Of a DNA stretch of 12,009 bases, positions 1-7,114 are shown piece after piece (position 1 is the first letter of the stretch; each line of letters begins with the position of its first letter). The DNA lies in NCBI GenBank assembly GCA_046498385.1, contig JAWOAU010000076.1, forward strand, positions 1-12,009. Reading direction: 5' to 3'. Made by a program: the position numbers and the translations under genes. Source of the DNA: Halarchaeoplasma sp046498385. Its GTDB lineage: Archaea > Thermoplasmatota > Thermoplasmata > Halarchaeoplasmatales > Halarchaeoplasmataceae. The notes beneath the pieces were generated by a model. That model was given only the letters and a program-made list of their open reading frames with translations. It made no database searches and was not told where the DNA came from.

Positions 1-135
1 ACAGAAGGTATATATTCAGCGATCAAACGAATGTTCGGAGAACAATTACATGGAAAAACCGAAATCGGAATGATGCAAGAAGTCAAAATGAAGTTTTGGA
101 CGTACAAAACGATAAAGCAATATGGCGAGGCGTAG
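1..135 (+). CDS. C-terminal end of a DDE transposase (IS4/IS5-like), cut by the window edge
   Basis: The first frame is open from the left edge to a TAG at 133-135 and encodes the last 44 residues of a protein. The start EGIYSAIKRMFGE fits the C-terminal E-x6-K signature of IS4/IS5-type DDE transposases: Glu2 would be the third catalytic acidic residue and Lys9 the conserved lysine seven positions later. A basic helical tail (KMKFWTYKTIKQYGEA) follows, as is usual in these enzymes. The protein would catalyse cut-and-paste movement of its own element. The first two catalytic Asp residues lie outside the window, so I cannot tell whether the gene is intact. The exact IS family is uncertain. Confidence 0.75.
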   Translation, partial: TEGIYSAIKRMFGEQLHGKTEIGMMQEVKMKFWTYKTIKQYGEA

Positions 136-182
136 CAAAAAACTAGAGAATAGAGTCACTTAGGCGAGAGTTATGCAACACA
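1..182 (+). mobile_element. Right end of an insertion sequence
   Basis: The transposase tail is followed by a short non-coding stretch containing GAGTTATGCAACA (168-180), a type of sequence I associate with terminal inverted repeats of archaeal IS4/IS5-type elements. Downstream of it a different coding frame begins that belongs to an ATPase whose N-terminus is missing. The boundary near 180-182 is therefore approximate. The left end and any target duplication lie outside the window. Confidence 0.55.
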
Positions 183-188
183 GCATAA
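171..188. repeat. Short inverted repeat TTATGC/GCATAA at the IS-gene junction
   Basis: TTATGC (171-176) and GCATAA (183-188) are perfect inverted copies around six bases. The repeat spans the presumed junction between the IS end and the interrupted gene. It could be part of the terminal repeat or chance symmetry at the insertion site. Confidence 0.35.
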
Positions 189-210
189 AAAATTACTAAA
201 AAATCACGAC

Positions 211-1557
211 GTGTATATTTCAACGGCCGCCGCAGATGGAGATAATATATTCAGCAGAGCTATGCCTGACGACTCCGATTTGTTAAGGATTGGGGCACCA
301 CCCAAAGTGCTGATGGTTTCTCTTTCAGATGCGAATGGTGTTTCCATAAGCGAGGAACACCGCGACAAATCAAGCATGGACCCGGATGTTTTATCTGGAT
401 TATCCAGTGCGGTCAATAATTTAGTTAAGGATTCCGTTAAAGAATTGAGAGGTGAAGAGGAAAGGGAAGGATTGGATGTAATGTCCTATCGGGACGACAA
501 ACTTGGTAGCTTTACTATCCGTATACGAAAAGGTTCAACCTGCGTGCTTGTAGTTTCATATAAGGGAGACCCGTCCGTAGATATAGAGAATGATATATCC
601 CGTACGATACGGTGGATAGAAGACAACTACAAAGATGAAATAGTAAATTGGTCCAGAGATGTCAATGAAAAATTCATTGATAACATATCGAAAAAGATAC
701 GTGATACATTCCTCGATTCTGGAAAGTACGACGGTAAATATGATATGGATAGCATGATGGAATGTAAGGAGGAGATCAAGGAAAGACTAGTAGAAAAGAT
801 ACAAAACAACACTGCAACGGCCTTTTTATTCGATGACGTAGAGTGCATTGACCCATTATCCCTTGAACTTTTGGATCATATTTTACACAATACTAGTGCT
901 GTCATAGTGTGCCAGTACAACACTGATGTTTTAGAAGGAGGAATCTCTAACGAGAACCTCGATACCCTTATTAGCGAATTTCAAGAACAGGGTCGTTGTA
1001 CACACATATCTATAAGATCTGATGTGGATATAGAAACGGTTATACGTTCAAAGCTTGCAAGTGTAGATCAAAAATCACTCAGATTGATTAAATATGCCGC
1101 AGTGGCAGATACATTTGACAAAAAAATACTAGCTCGGGCTATGAAAAGTACGGACATAGACATTGGCGACCTATTAGTAAAACTTAGGCATGCAGGTATA
1201 GTAAAAAACAATAGTTTTGCCAACCCAAGGCTGAGGGAACGGGCTTTGGAAAAGCTTGAGGGAAAAGAAAAGAGGCAGATAGAGATACACGTAGTTTCCT
1301 CGCTTGCTAAGACCGGAGCCCCTCAGTATTCAGTAAGAATAGCCGAACTCCTGCTGCCTTATGCTAAAAATCACGAGTTGATACGCAAGAAAGCCATTGA
1401 GTTTTCCATAGACGCAGGCGATTTATTACTAAGAAATTTCGATACGGAAAGGGCGTTGGAATTCTACAACAATGCGATAGCCCTGGATCACGATGAAGAA
1501 CGTAAGCAGAAGATACTGGAAAAGATCTTGATTCTGGAAAGCCTTACCTGGCGGTGA
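211..1557 (+). CDS. AAA_16/STAND-type ATPase with longin-like domain, 5' part lost to IS insertion
   Basis: From the GTG at 211 the frame encodes 448 residues. Residues about 31-150 look like a longin/roadblock-like alpha-beta domain (MDPDVLSGLSSAVNNLVKDS, then IEDNYKDEIVNWSRD). Residues 203-221 (TAFLFDDVECIDPLSLELL) match the Walker B block of AAA_16/STAND ATPases, which normally reads LDDLHWADxxSL. A winged-helix-like region follows (about 288-350), then helices and the start of one TPR (about 400-425). No Walker A motif is present anywhere. The frame is open back to 154, through the IS end, without an ATG, and KLLKNHDVYISTAAADGD resembles the strand that follows a P-loop helix. I infer that the IS removed the P-loop half. 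The C-terminus is also short for the family, ending after about one TPR. ATP hydrolysis is unlikely, so it may be a pseudogene. GTG 211 has no clear ribosome binding site. Confidence 0.7.
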   Translation: MYISTAAADGDNIFSRAMPDDSDLLRIGAPPKVLMVSLSDANGVSISEEHRDKSSMDPDVLSGLSSAVNNLVKDSVKELRGEEEREGLDVMSYRDDKLGSFTIRIRKGSTCVLVVSYKGDPSVDIENDISRTIRWIEDNYKDEIVNWSRDVNEKFIDNISKKIRDTFLDSGKYDGKYDMDSMMECKEEIKERLVEKIQNNTATAFLFDDVECIDPLSLELLDHILHNTSAVIVCQYNTDVLEGGISNENLDTLISEFQEQGRCTHISIRSDVDIETVIRSKLASVDQKSLRLIKYAAVADTFDKKILARAMKSTDIDIGDLLVKLRHAGIVKNNSFANPRLRERALEKLEGKEKRQIEIHVVSSLAKTGAPQYSVRIAELLLPYAKNHELIRKKAIEFSIDAGDLLLRNFDTERALEFYNNAIALDHDEERKQKILEKILILESLTWR

Positions 1558-1558
1558 G

Positions 1559-2695
1559 TTAACTTGATTTCATATCTTCCTCTAAGAGTAATTTATTCCT
1601 TCTAGTGTTCTCCCTGGAAGGATCAATGGCTAGGGCCTTGTTGTAACATGCAAGGGCTTCTTCAAACAAACCTGCCTCCTTTAGGGCTACACCCTTGTTA
1701 CTCAAAAGTCCCGCATCATTTGGTCGTGCAGAGAGCCCCTTGTCGTAACTTTCAATCGCCTCCTCCAACTTGCCCATGCCTTTTAGAGCTATTCCCAGGT
1801 TATTCCATACTGTAGAATCATAAGGATTGATCTCTGCCGCTTTCCTATAGGATTCAACCGCTCCGTGCATATTTCCCATCTTTCTTAAAGCCAATCCTTT
1901 GTTTATCAGGCAGTCGATGTCTTGGGGATTTATACTCAATAAACGGTCGTATGCATTTATTGCTTCTGTCAATCGCCCTGACATCTGTAAGCAAACCGCC
2001 ATATTGAAAAGTGCCTTGGTGTTATTTGGGTCTAATACGACCACCTTCTCATATGCTTCTATAGCGGCGGCGTAGTCTCTTTTTTTCATGCATGAATTTG
2101 CATTTGCTAGCAGCTCGTCTATATTACCTTCCTCTTCCTTTTGTACCGGCTTTTCTTTTTTTACAACTTTTGGTTCCACATGACTCACTGTCGGTTCTAC
2201 AGCAGGTTTTTCAGGAGCCTTTTTTTCTAGGAATTCATCAGGTGAACCAGATATATCAAAATCCTTTGAAAAAGTTGCCACCGTTTCTTTATCAAAGGCC
2301 ACAGGGCTCACCGAAACTAGTACGGTTGATTCGTTAACTGAAGCTAGGTCGTTTATGCGCTTAAAGAATTTTTTTACGTTTTTGAAGTCATTCTCCAACA
2401 ACAAATATTCGCAACCTTCTATGAAAACTACACTTTCGGGGTTTTCGCTTAAAAAATTCATAACGCCTCTGGAAAGCTCGAAATCTAATCTTTCGGGACG
2501 AACCGTATCATCTCCGCCTTCCGAATCGGTCAACCACACTATAGCCGCATTCTCTAGGTCATACATCTTTTTTAGCTTTTTAGGATAAATGGTTGTTATG
2601 CAAAGTATAGGGTGATCTTTGCTTAATTTTTCTAGTAACTTAAAACCACCATCTGGCCGTTCTTCATATAGTAGATAATTGAGTCCTAATTTCAA
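1559..2695 (-). CDS. DUF835 domain protein with five TPRs
   Basis: This 378-residue protein has an N-terminal DUF835-type domain (about 1-150): GLNYLLYEERP, the IVWLTDSEG block, and FIEGCEYLLLENDFKNVKKFFKRI, which corresponds to the family's hydrophobic strand ending in DGLEYLxxxNxF. This core resembles the RecA/KaiC fold without nucleotide-binding loops. A charged Pro/Lys/Glu linker follows (about 158-190), then five TPRs (about 192-361) with the canonical G/A/P positions and LDPNN/INPQD turns. It has no signal peptide or membrane segment, so it should act in the cytoplasm in protein-protein contacts. The start is a TTG with GGTG seven bases upstream. It converges with the preceding gene, leaving one base between the two stop codons. 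DUF835 proteins commonly occur near KaiC-like ATPases in archaea, and one is present in this window. Its precise role is unknown. Confidence 0.85.
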   Translation of the reverse strand: MKLGLNYLLYEERPDGGFKLLEKLSKDHPILCITTIYPKKLKKMYDLENAAIVWLTDSEGGDDTVRPERLDFELSRGVMNFLSENPESVVFIEGCEYLLLENDFKNVKKFFKRINDLASVNESTVLVSVSPVAFDKETVATFSKDFDISGSPDEFLEKKAPEKPAVEPTVSHVEPKVVKKEKPVQKEEEGNIDELLANANSCMKKRDYAAAIEAYEKVVVLDPNNTKALFNMAVCLQMSGRLTEAINAYDRLLSINPQDIDCLINKGLALRKMGNMHGAVESYRKAAEINPYDSTVWNNLGIALKGMGKLEEAIESYDKGLSARPNDAGLLSNKGVALKEAGLFEEALACYNKALAIDPSRENTRRNKLLLEEDMKSS

Positions 2696-2706
2696 GTCAA
2701 TACACC
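2696..2706 (-). promoter_or_regulatory. Ribosome binding site deciding the TTG start of the DUF835-TPR gene
   Basis: On the minus strand GGTGTATTGAC lies directly before TTG 2695. GGTG complements the 3' end of archaeal 16S rRNA, and the spacing of seven bases is standard. The same string with one change precedes the TTG start of the KaiC-like gene. Confidence 0.6.
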
Positions 2707-2764
2707 TTTTTTAAGATATGGTCTACCATTGAAAAGGAAGTAAATAAAAATAACGGATAAGAAC

Positions 2765-2778
2765 GGAAACTATATATC
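2765..2778 (+). promoter_or_regulatory. TATA box (with purine-rich BRE) of the coiled-coil gene
   Basis: GGAAACTATATATC combines a purine-rich BRE-like stretch with a TATA element at 2771-2777. The ATG at 2798 lies about 24 bases downstream of the box centre, where archaeal transcription normally begins. No ribosome binding site precedes the ATG. The transcript is therefore probably leaderless. Confidence 0.65.
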
Positions 2779-2790
2779 TTGACAAGTCAA
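2779..2790. promoter_or_regulatory. Possible operator: TTGAC/GTCAA palindrome between TATA box and start
   Basis: TTGAC-AA-GTCAA sits immediately after the TATA box, where a bound repressor would block transcription initiation. The half-site TTGACAA recurs at 2801-2807, exactly 22 bases on (about two helical turns). Function is inferred from position and symmetry alone. Confidence 0.3.
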
Positions 2791-2797
2791 TTGAATA

Positions 2798-3769
2798 ATG
2801 TTGACAAAAAATCAAGATCGGGGCAAAAGTCCTAATTGGTTAGCTAAACTCGTAAAAGGAACTCATAGCGAAGAAACAAACTCAACTGTATCACTTCAGA
2901 AGAGAAAGGAATTTCTTGATGATAAGGAGATTGAGCTAAAAAACAGGCAGAAGAAAATAATCGAACAGGAAAACCTTTTGGAAGAGCGTTTCTCCGTGAT
3001 TAATGAAAGTGAAAAGGAATTGAAAGAAAGGGAGGAGTCACTGGAGAAGAAGAGTAGTGAATTGAAAAGTTTTGAGTCCCAATTGGATGAACGACAAACC
3101 CGTCTTGAAGAACTTGAGTCCGAAGCTCTCGAAGTCAAGGCCAATAGTGTGCAGGAGATGGATCGGGCCAACAAATTAAAGGAACGTTTGCAGCTCTTGA
3201 AGACGGAGATGGATAAACGTGAGAAGGCGCTAGATCAAAGGGTGGAGAGTATCATCAGAAATGAGGGTGAACAAAAACGTAAGAAACAGCTTTTAGAAGA
3301 AAAAGAAAAAGCACTTGAAAAAAGAGAACAAGGTTTAGATAAACTGAGAGAATCTCTCAAAGCGAGACGTGATGAATTGGCGGATGTGGAAACCACTTTG
3401 GAAGAACGTCTAGCTAGCACTAAAGAATGGGATGCGGAACTAAAGCGGCGTGAAGAGGAACTTGATAAGGAGTACTCAATTCTTGAAAAAAAGTCCAACG
3501 AATTACGGCAGGAGATAGAACAAAGGGAGGCAAGGCTAGAGGAGATGCAGAAGACGATCGATATTCGGAGTGACGAACTCATGAATCGGGAAATGGAGCT
3601 AAAAAAAACTAAAGCCTTGTACGATGCTAAGATAGATGAATTAGATGATAAGAGAGCTCATCTACAGGAGATGATAGACGCGATTACCTCCCGAAAAGAT
3701 GAGCTTGATAGGGTTGAACTCAGCATGATAAGAAAGGAAAAGGAGCTTTACGATCAGTTCAACGGTTGA
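2798..3769 (+). CDS. Long coiled-coil protein
   Basis: The gene encodes 323 residues. After a short basic N-terminus (about 1-30, with NWLAKLVKG as a possible amphipathic contact) it is almost continuous coiled coil from about 32 to 320. The coil is rich in Glu, Lys, Arg and Leu, with recurring blocks such as KELKEREESLEKK, KALEKREQGLDKL and AELKRREEELDKE. Pro and Cys are essentially absent from the rod, and there is no signal peptide or membrane segment. Such rods act as spacers or filaments and often match SMC/Rad50-type proteins by composition only, but no ATPase head or zinc hook is present here. The ATG lies about 24 bases from a TATA box, suggesting a leaderless message. Its 3' end overlaps the convergent ChlI-like gene by 11 bases. 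Divergence from the DUF835-TPR gene suggests co-regulation. The function is unknown. Confidence 0.8.
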   Translation: MLTKNQDRGKSPNWLAKLVKGTHSEETNSTVSLQKRKEFLDDKEIELKNRQKKIIEQENLLEERFSVINESEKELKEREESLEKKSSELKSFESQLDERQTRLEELESEALEVKANSVQEMDRANKLKERLQLLKTEMDKREKALDQRVESIIRNEGEQKRKKQLLEEKEKALEKREQGLDKLRESLKARRDELADVETTLEERLASTKEWDAELKRREEELDKEYSILEKKSNELRQEIEQREARLEEMQKTIDIRSDELMNREMELKKTKALYDAKIDELDDKRAHLQEMIDAITSRKDELDRVELSMIRKEKELYDQFNG

Positions 3770-4532
3770 GATAAATCAATGCGTATTCAATATCCTCTCT
3801 AGAAATCCACCGTCGATCATTAAATGCAGCCTCGGCATGTGCATATCGTGATACACATTCAAAAGGCCTTTTAATATCATCCTTACCAAATATACGGCAC
3901 AACTCTTCGCGCAGTTCCTCACTTAACATCTCGGCCATATTTACTCGACCTAGTATCTCTCTCGCGTTCAATATGTCTGATATTAGTTTGTCTTCCGATT
4001 TTTGAAATCTTTCGTGAAAGGCGCTTTCACCGTAATTATAGTCTCTTTCTCTCTTGACCATCTCTATGCGATGCTCAATATCATCTAGGGGTTGGATATC
4101 TATGAGGAAATTTATTTTATCATCGTTGATAAATGCATCCGCTTTACCATTGTGAATCAGTATCAGGGATTTATCTTTTATCTCTTTTTCCCGCCAAAGC
4201 CGCAGTATTCTATCTACCTCTATAGCATCGTATTCCTCCCAAGAAGGCACAATGATGTAATTGATATCATACTTGATTAGCTCCTCGAACCTGTCTATCA
4301 CGTTTTTCTCGTCATATCTTTTAAGAAAAATATATGAAACATCTTCATGCGGTGATAGGGAGCCCGCCGTGTGGCACATAGTTCTCACGAATCGTTCTTT
4401 CAATGTGTGCCTTTGTCCGCTTATAAGTACGACACCCATTCTTGGCTCTACAATACACAAGGTAAGAAATCTCTTTAACTCTGGGTGCCCTAACATGGCA
4501 GTAAATGGAAAGTATCTATCTTTATTTTTCAA
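3759..4532 (-). CDS. Degenerate magnesium-chelatase subunit I-like protein (pseudo-AAA+)
   Basis: This 257-residue protein aligns by eye with ChlI/BchI along its length. It starts FPFTAMLGHPELKRFLTLCIVEPRMGVVLISG, the ChlI pattern YPFTAIVGQxxLKxALLxxAVxPxxGGVLIxG. The P-loop that should follow is GQRHTLKE (39-46): the Lys remains, but the glycine and the Ser/Thr are gone. The Walker B Asp-Glu is replaced by Pro-Ser in IIVPSW (93-98). Later features persist: Asn128 at sensor 1, the helical segment HERFQKSEDKLISDILNAREIL, and KR (221-222) near sensor 2 with ISREDIEYAL at the end. I infer that it no longer hydrolyses ATP but still packs into an AAA+-like assembly. It is last in the leftward operon, 21 bases after the VWA gene. 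The start is a TTG preceded by GGAG at good spacing. It is shorter than typical ChlI (about 330 residues or more). Confidence 0.75.
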   Translation of the reverse strand: MKNKDRYFPFTAMLGHPELKRFLTLCIVEPRMGVVLISGQRHTLKERFVRTMCHTAGSLSPHEDVSYIFLKRYDEKNVIDRFEELIKYDINYIIVPSWEEYDAIEVDRILRLWREKEIKDKSLILIHNGKADAFINDDKINFLIDIQPLDDIEHRIEMVKRERDYNYGESAFHERFQKSEDKLISDILNAREILGRVNMAEMLSEELREELCRIFGKDDIKRPFECVSRYAHAEAAFNDRRWISREDIEYALIYLNR

Positions 4533-4553
4533 AGGTACATCTCCTATATAATC

Positions 4554-7007
4554 TCAAAGGTTAGTTCCTTTTCTTAACAATATAGGTGCTAGATTATGGA
4601 TGCTTTGATCTATTGTTTCATCGGTCATCGCGTTTCCGTTCCAAACTGATATCACTCTAGACAGCTTTTCTATCTTTGCTTCAGCATCAAATCGGCCGAT
4701 TTTCAATTCTAGACAAGCTCTAACTATATAATCGAGAAGTTCGTCTTGTACATGGGTTTCGGTTAAGCGGTCCTTAACCCGTTCTACACGCTCGGTCAAT
4801 CTAGCTAAAATGTTTTCCGAATTATCGTTGGTTAATATCGAAGGTAATATATCTTCGTAGGATTCTTTTTTGATGATATGTCCAAGGGATTGGTCAATTA
4901 GTTTATTCATCATCCTAGAATCCTTAAATGCAATGACCGAGAGATCTATCTTAAAGCTTTGGGAATATTCTTGATTCCGGATTTTGAACGTACCATTTTT
5001 CAAGAGGTCTTTCATAAATTCGATAACATCGTCATCCATCTCTTGTATTGACTCTATAACGAGTAATCCCCGATTTGCTCTAAGAAGAGTATCTGACGTT
5101 AGTATATATTTGACAAATAGATCACCTCTCAACTCCTCAAGAGATTCGTTACCTTTGATACGAACTATAGGCAATGGAATCTCTTCCGTTTCTATCTCTT
5201 CAACTTTACCTCTCAACTTACATTCCGGACAAGGGTCCATACTCAGGGGATCGCAGTTTGATATACATCCCCTATTTACTTTAATGGTAAGGGGAAGTTT
5301 TGAAAGTAAATCTATAGCCTCGTCAAAATCATTTTTCGTATACCCTTCTACAAGAGTTAGGCGTAGGTCCTCTCTTGCCGATAACACCATTGCAAGTTTG
5401 CTGAAAAGATACTGACTTGAATTATTCTCTTTTTTCTCTAGATTTATCCCTGTAAATTCAACCGTATCTTCGAGGTCATCTAGGTCCACTTTGTTTTTGC
5501 CCTTTAACAGTGCAAATGTATTCATCAATTTGATTACCCGATATGATTTCTCGGTTCCAAGAGAGCTATACACTGTATTGGATATGTAGTCCGGCACTTC
5601 CAAAGACATATCGCCGGTGATAAATCTATTTAACATATCGATCTTTTGTTTTCTGTCCTCCTCCATCTTTTCGATGAATTTTTCCGGATCGATTTTCATC
5701 TCCTTTTCCGCCTTCACCTTCCACAATTTATTATAGACATTCCTATCCCATGACAGAACATCGTACTTTTTCGGGAGATCTACGTAGTCCTCTTCCATAC
5801 ACAATAAAACTCCCCTAGGTTTGAAGGGATATGATTCAGTATATTCTTCGTTGGACACTTCGCATTTTTTCATATCCAGGCATCCTTCGAGCAAATTGGA
5901 AAATTTATCATAGGTCCTTTCATTTTCAACGAACAACAAACCACCGTTAGCCTTCATCAGTGTACCGGGGTTAACTACGTATCTCACGAACAATTCTCCA
6001 AGTAGGTCACTAGTTCGCTGATGCTCAGAAATCCAACCGATGCCTACAGGTCGTATCATTTTTTTGATATTCCCTTCCGCTCTCAAACTACATTCGCGGC
6101 AGAGAGGGACAAAAATATCATTTGACCAACAACCGTAATGACAGTCCTCGTTAACCTTGGTATATACAGGATGTTTTTCTAGGATATCCCTAACCTTCAT
6201 TATTGCATCACTGCTATAGCCAAGAAATGCGGAATGTGTTGTCTTGTTCTGTGCCAATGTGAGAAGTGCTCTGTGGAATATGTCCTCTACCTCCATCTCT
6301 TTATCAAGGTCTAAAGAGAATCTTTCCCCTCCTTCACCGATGGAGATATATTTACCTTTAGTTTTCCAAACCATATCTTTGCACATATGGGATTCTTCAC
6401 CGACTTGGATTATCAATGGAGTTATATTGTTATAATTCATCTCTGAAGATAGCTTATCGAATTCATCATGGACATTACCTCCTACGGATATAGGTACATT
6501 AGCGCCTCCATCCGTTATCACTATCATTATTGGTACCATCCACGGCTCTTTTCTCATTAGATCTTCCAGCAAATGCAGGCCAGTCCTGATTCCAGAAGGG
6601 AGGGGAGTTGTTCCTCCAAAACTTATGGAGTCTACCAGTGTCCTCCCTTTCTCTATGTTAGAGGTGAATGGTAAAAGGTACTCAGCTTGTTCACCCCCTG
6701 CTGTAATAATTGCTATCCTATCTCTTTTTTGGTAAGTATCCAGAAATATCTCCTTTAGACACTTCTTTGCAATTCTCAGCTTATTTCCCTCTATCATGGA
6801 ACTGCTAGTATCCAAAACAATCAGTGTATGGGTGGATATCTTTTTTCGCTTTATCTTTATTCTATAATCTTTTTTAGATATTCTAAGAGATCCATCGGTG
6901 GAGTGGGATATTGCCGATAGTATTGTCGGGATAAGGGCTATATCTCCGCTATCTTCGGACGTAGGTGTCTTGTATCTTATGTATTTACCCTGCCCTTCTG
7001 TTGTCAA
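4554..7007 (-). CDS. VWA domain protein with two degenerate ChlI-like modules
   Basis: This 817-residue protein opens with a ChlD-like linker (GKYIRYKTP) and a VWA domain (about 58-245). The MIDAS residues are intact: DTSSS (66-70), Thr134 in GGTTPL and Asp166 in ITDGG. Two ChlI-like modules follow, at about 245-525 and 534-815. Both keep the block GELFVRYVVNPGTLMKANGG (337-356), repeated as GDLFVKYILTSDTLLRANRG (628-647), which precedes Walker B in ChlI. The P-loop positions read GYSSDAIM (263-270) and GYTKNDF (555-561), and the Walker B Asp-Glu is Glu-Asn (361-362) and Glu-Ser (652-653), so neither should hydrolyse ATP. Each module has a four-cysteine cluster (289/293/303/306 and 581/585/593/596), a likely zinc site. 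ChlD normally has its AAA module before the VWA, so the order here is reversed and duplicated. TTG 7007 is the only canonical start in this frame after the upstream stop, but the frame is open and plausibly coding for 37 more codons. It is the third gene of the operon. Confidence 0.8.
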   Translation of the reverse strand: MTTEGQGKYIRYKTPTSEDSGDIALIPTILSAISHSTDGSLRISKKDYRIKIKRKKISTHTLIVLDTSSSMIEGNKLRIAKKCLKEIFLDTYQKRDRIAIITAGGEQAEYLLPFTSNIEKGRTLVDSISFGGTTPLPSGIRTGLHLLEDLMRKEPWMVPIMIVITDGGANVPISVGGNVHDEFDKLSSEMNYNNITPLIIQVGEESHMCKDMVWKTKGKYISIGEGGERFSLDLDKEMEVEDIFHRALLTLAQNKTTHSAFLGYSSDAIMKVRDILEKHPVYTKVNEDCHYGCWSNDIFVPLCRECSLRAEGNIKKMIRPVGIGWISEHQRTSDLLGELFVRYVVNPGTLMKANGGLLFVENERTYDKFSNLLEGCLDMKKCEVSNEEYTESYPFKPRGVLLCMEEDYVDLPKKYDVLSWDRNVYNKLWKVKAEKEMKIDPEKFIEKMEEDRKQKIDMLNRFITGDMSLEVPDYISNTVYSSLGTEKSYRVIKLMNTFALLKGKNKVDLDDLEDTVEFTGINLEKKENNSSQYLFSKLAMVLSAREDLRLTLVEGYTKNDFDEAIDLLSKLPLTIKVNRGCISNCDPLSMDPCPECKLRGKVEEIETEEIPLPIVRIKGNESLEELRGDLFVKYILTSDTLLRANRGLLVIESIQEMDDDVIEFMKDLLKNGTFKIRNQEYSQSFKIDLSVIAFKDSRMMNKLIDQSLGHIIKKESYEDILPSILTNDNSENILARLTERVERVKDRLTETHVQDELLDYIVRACLELKIGRFDAEAKIEKLSRVISVWNGNAMTDETIDQSIHNLAPILLRKGTNL

Positions 7008-7114
7008 AAGATCCGTCCTTTTTCCAGACGGGAGGTCGCAGGAATATATCTGTCTTCTTCTTTTTTTGGCAAGAGAATCAAGTACCTCGGTGATATCCTT
7101 TTTCGCAGTGATGT

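Noticed and set aside
2896..3582. Minus-strand Ser/Phe-rich frames opposite the coiled-coil gene
   Set aside because: They are complements of GAA/AAG-rich coiled-coil codons, a composition artefact.
2798..3769. Coiled-coil protein as an SMC or Rad50 homologue
   Set aside because: There is no Walker A, signature motif or zinc hook; resemblance would be from heptad composition only.
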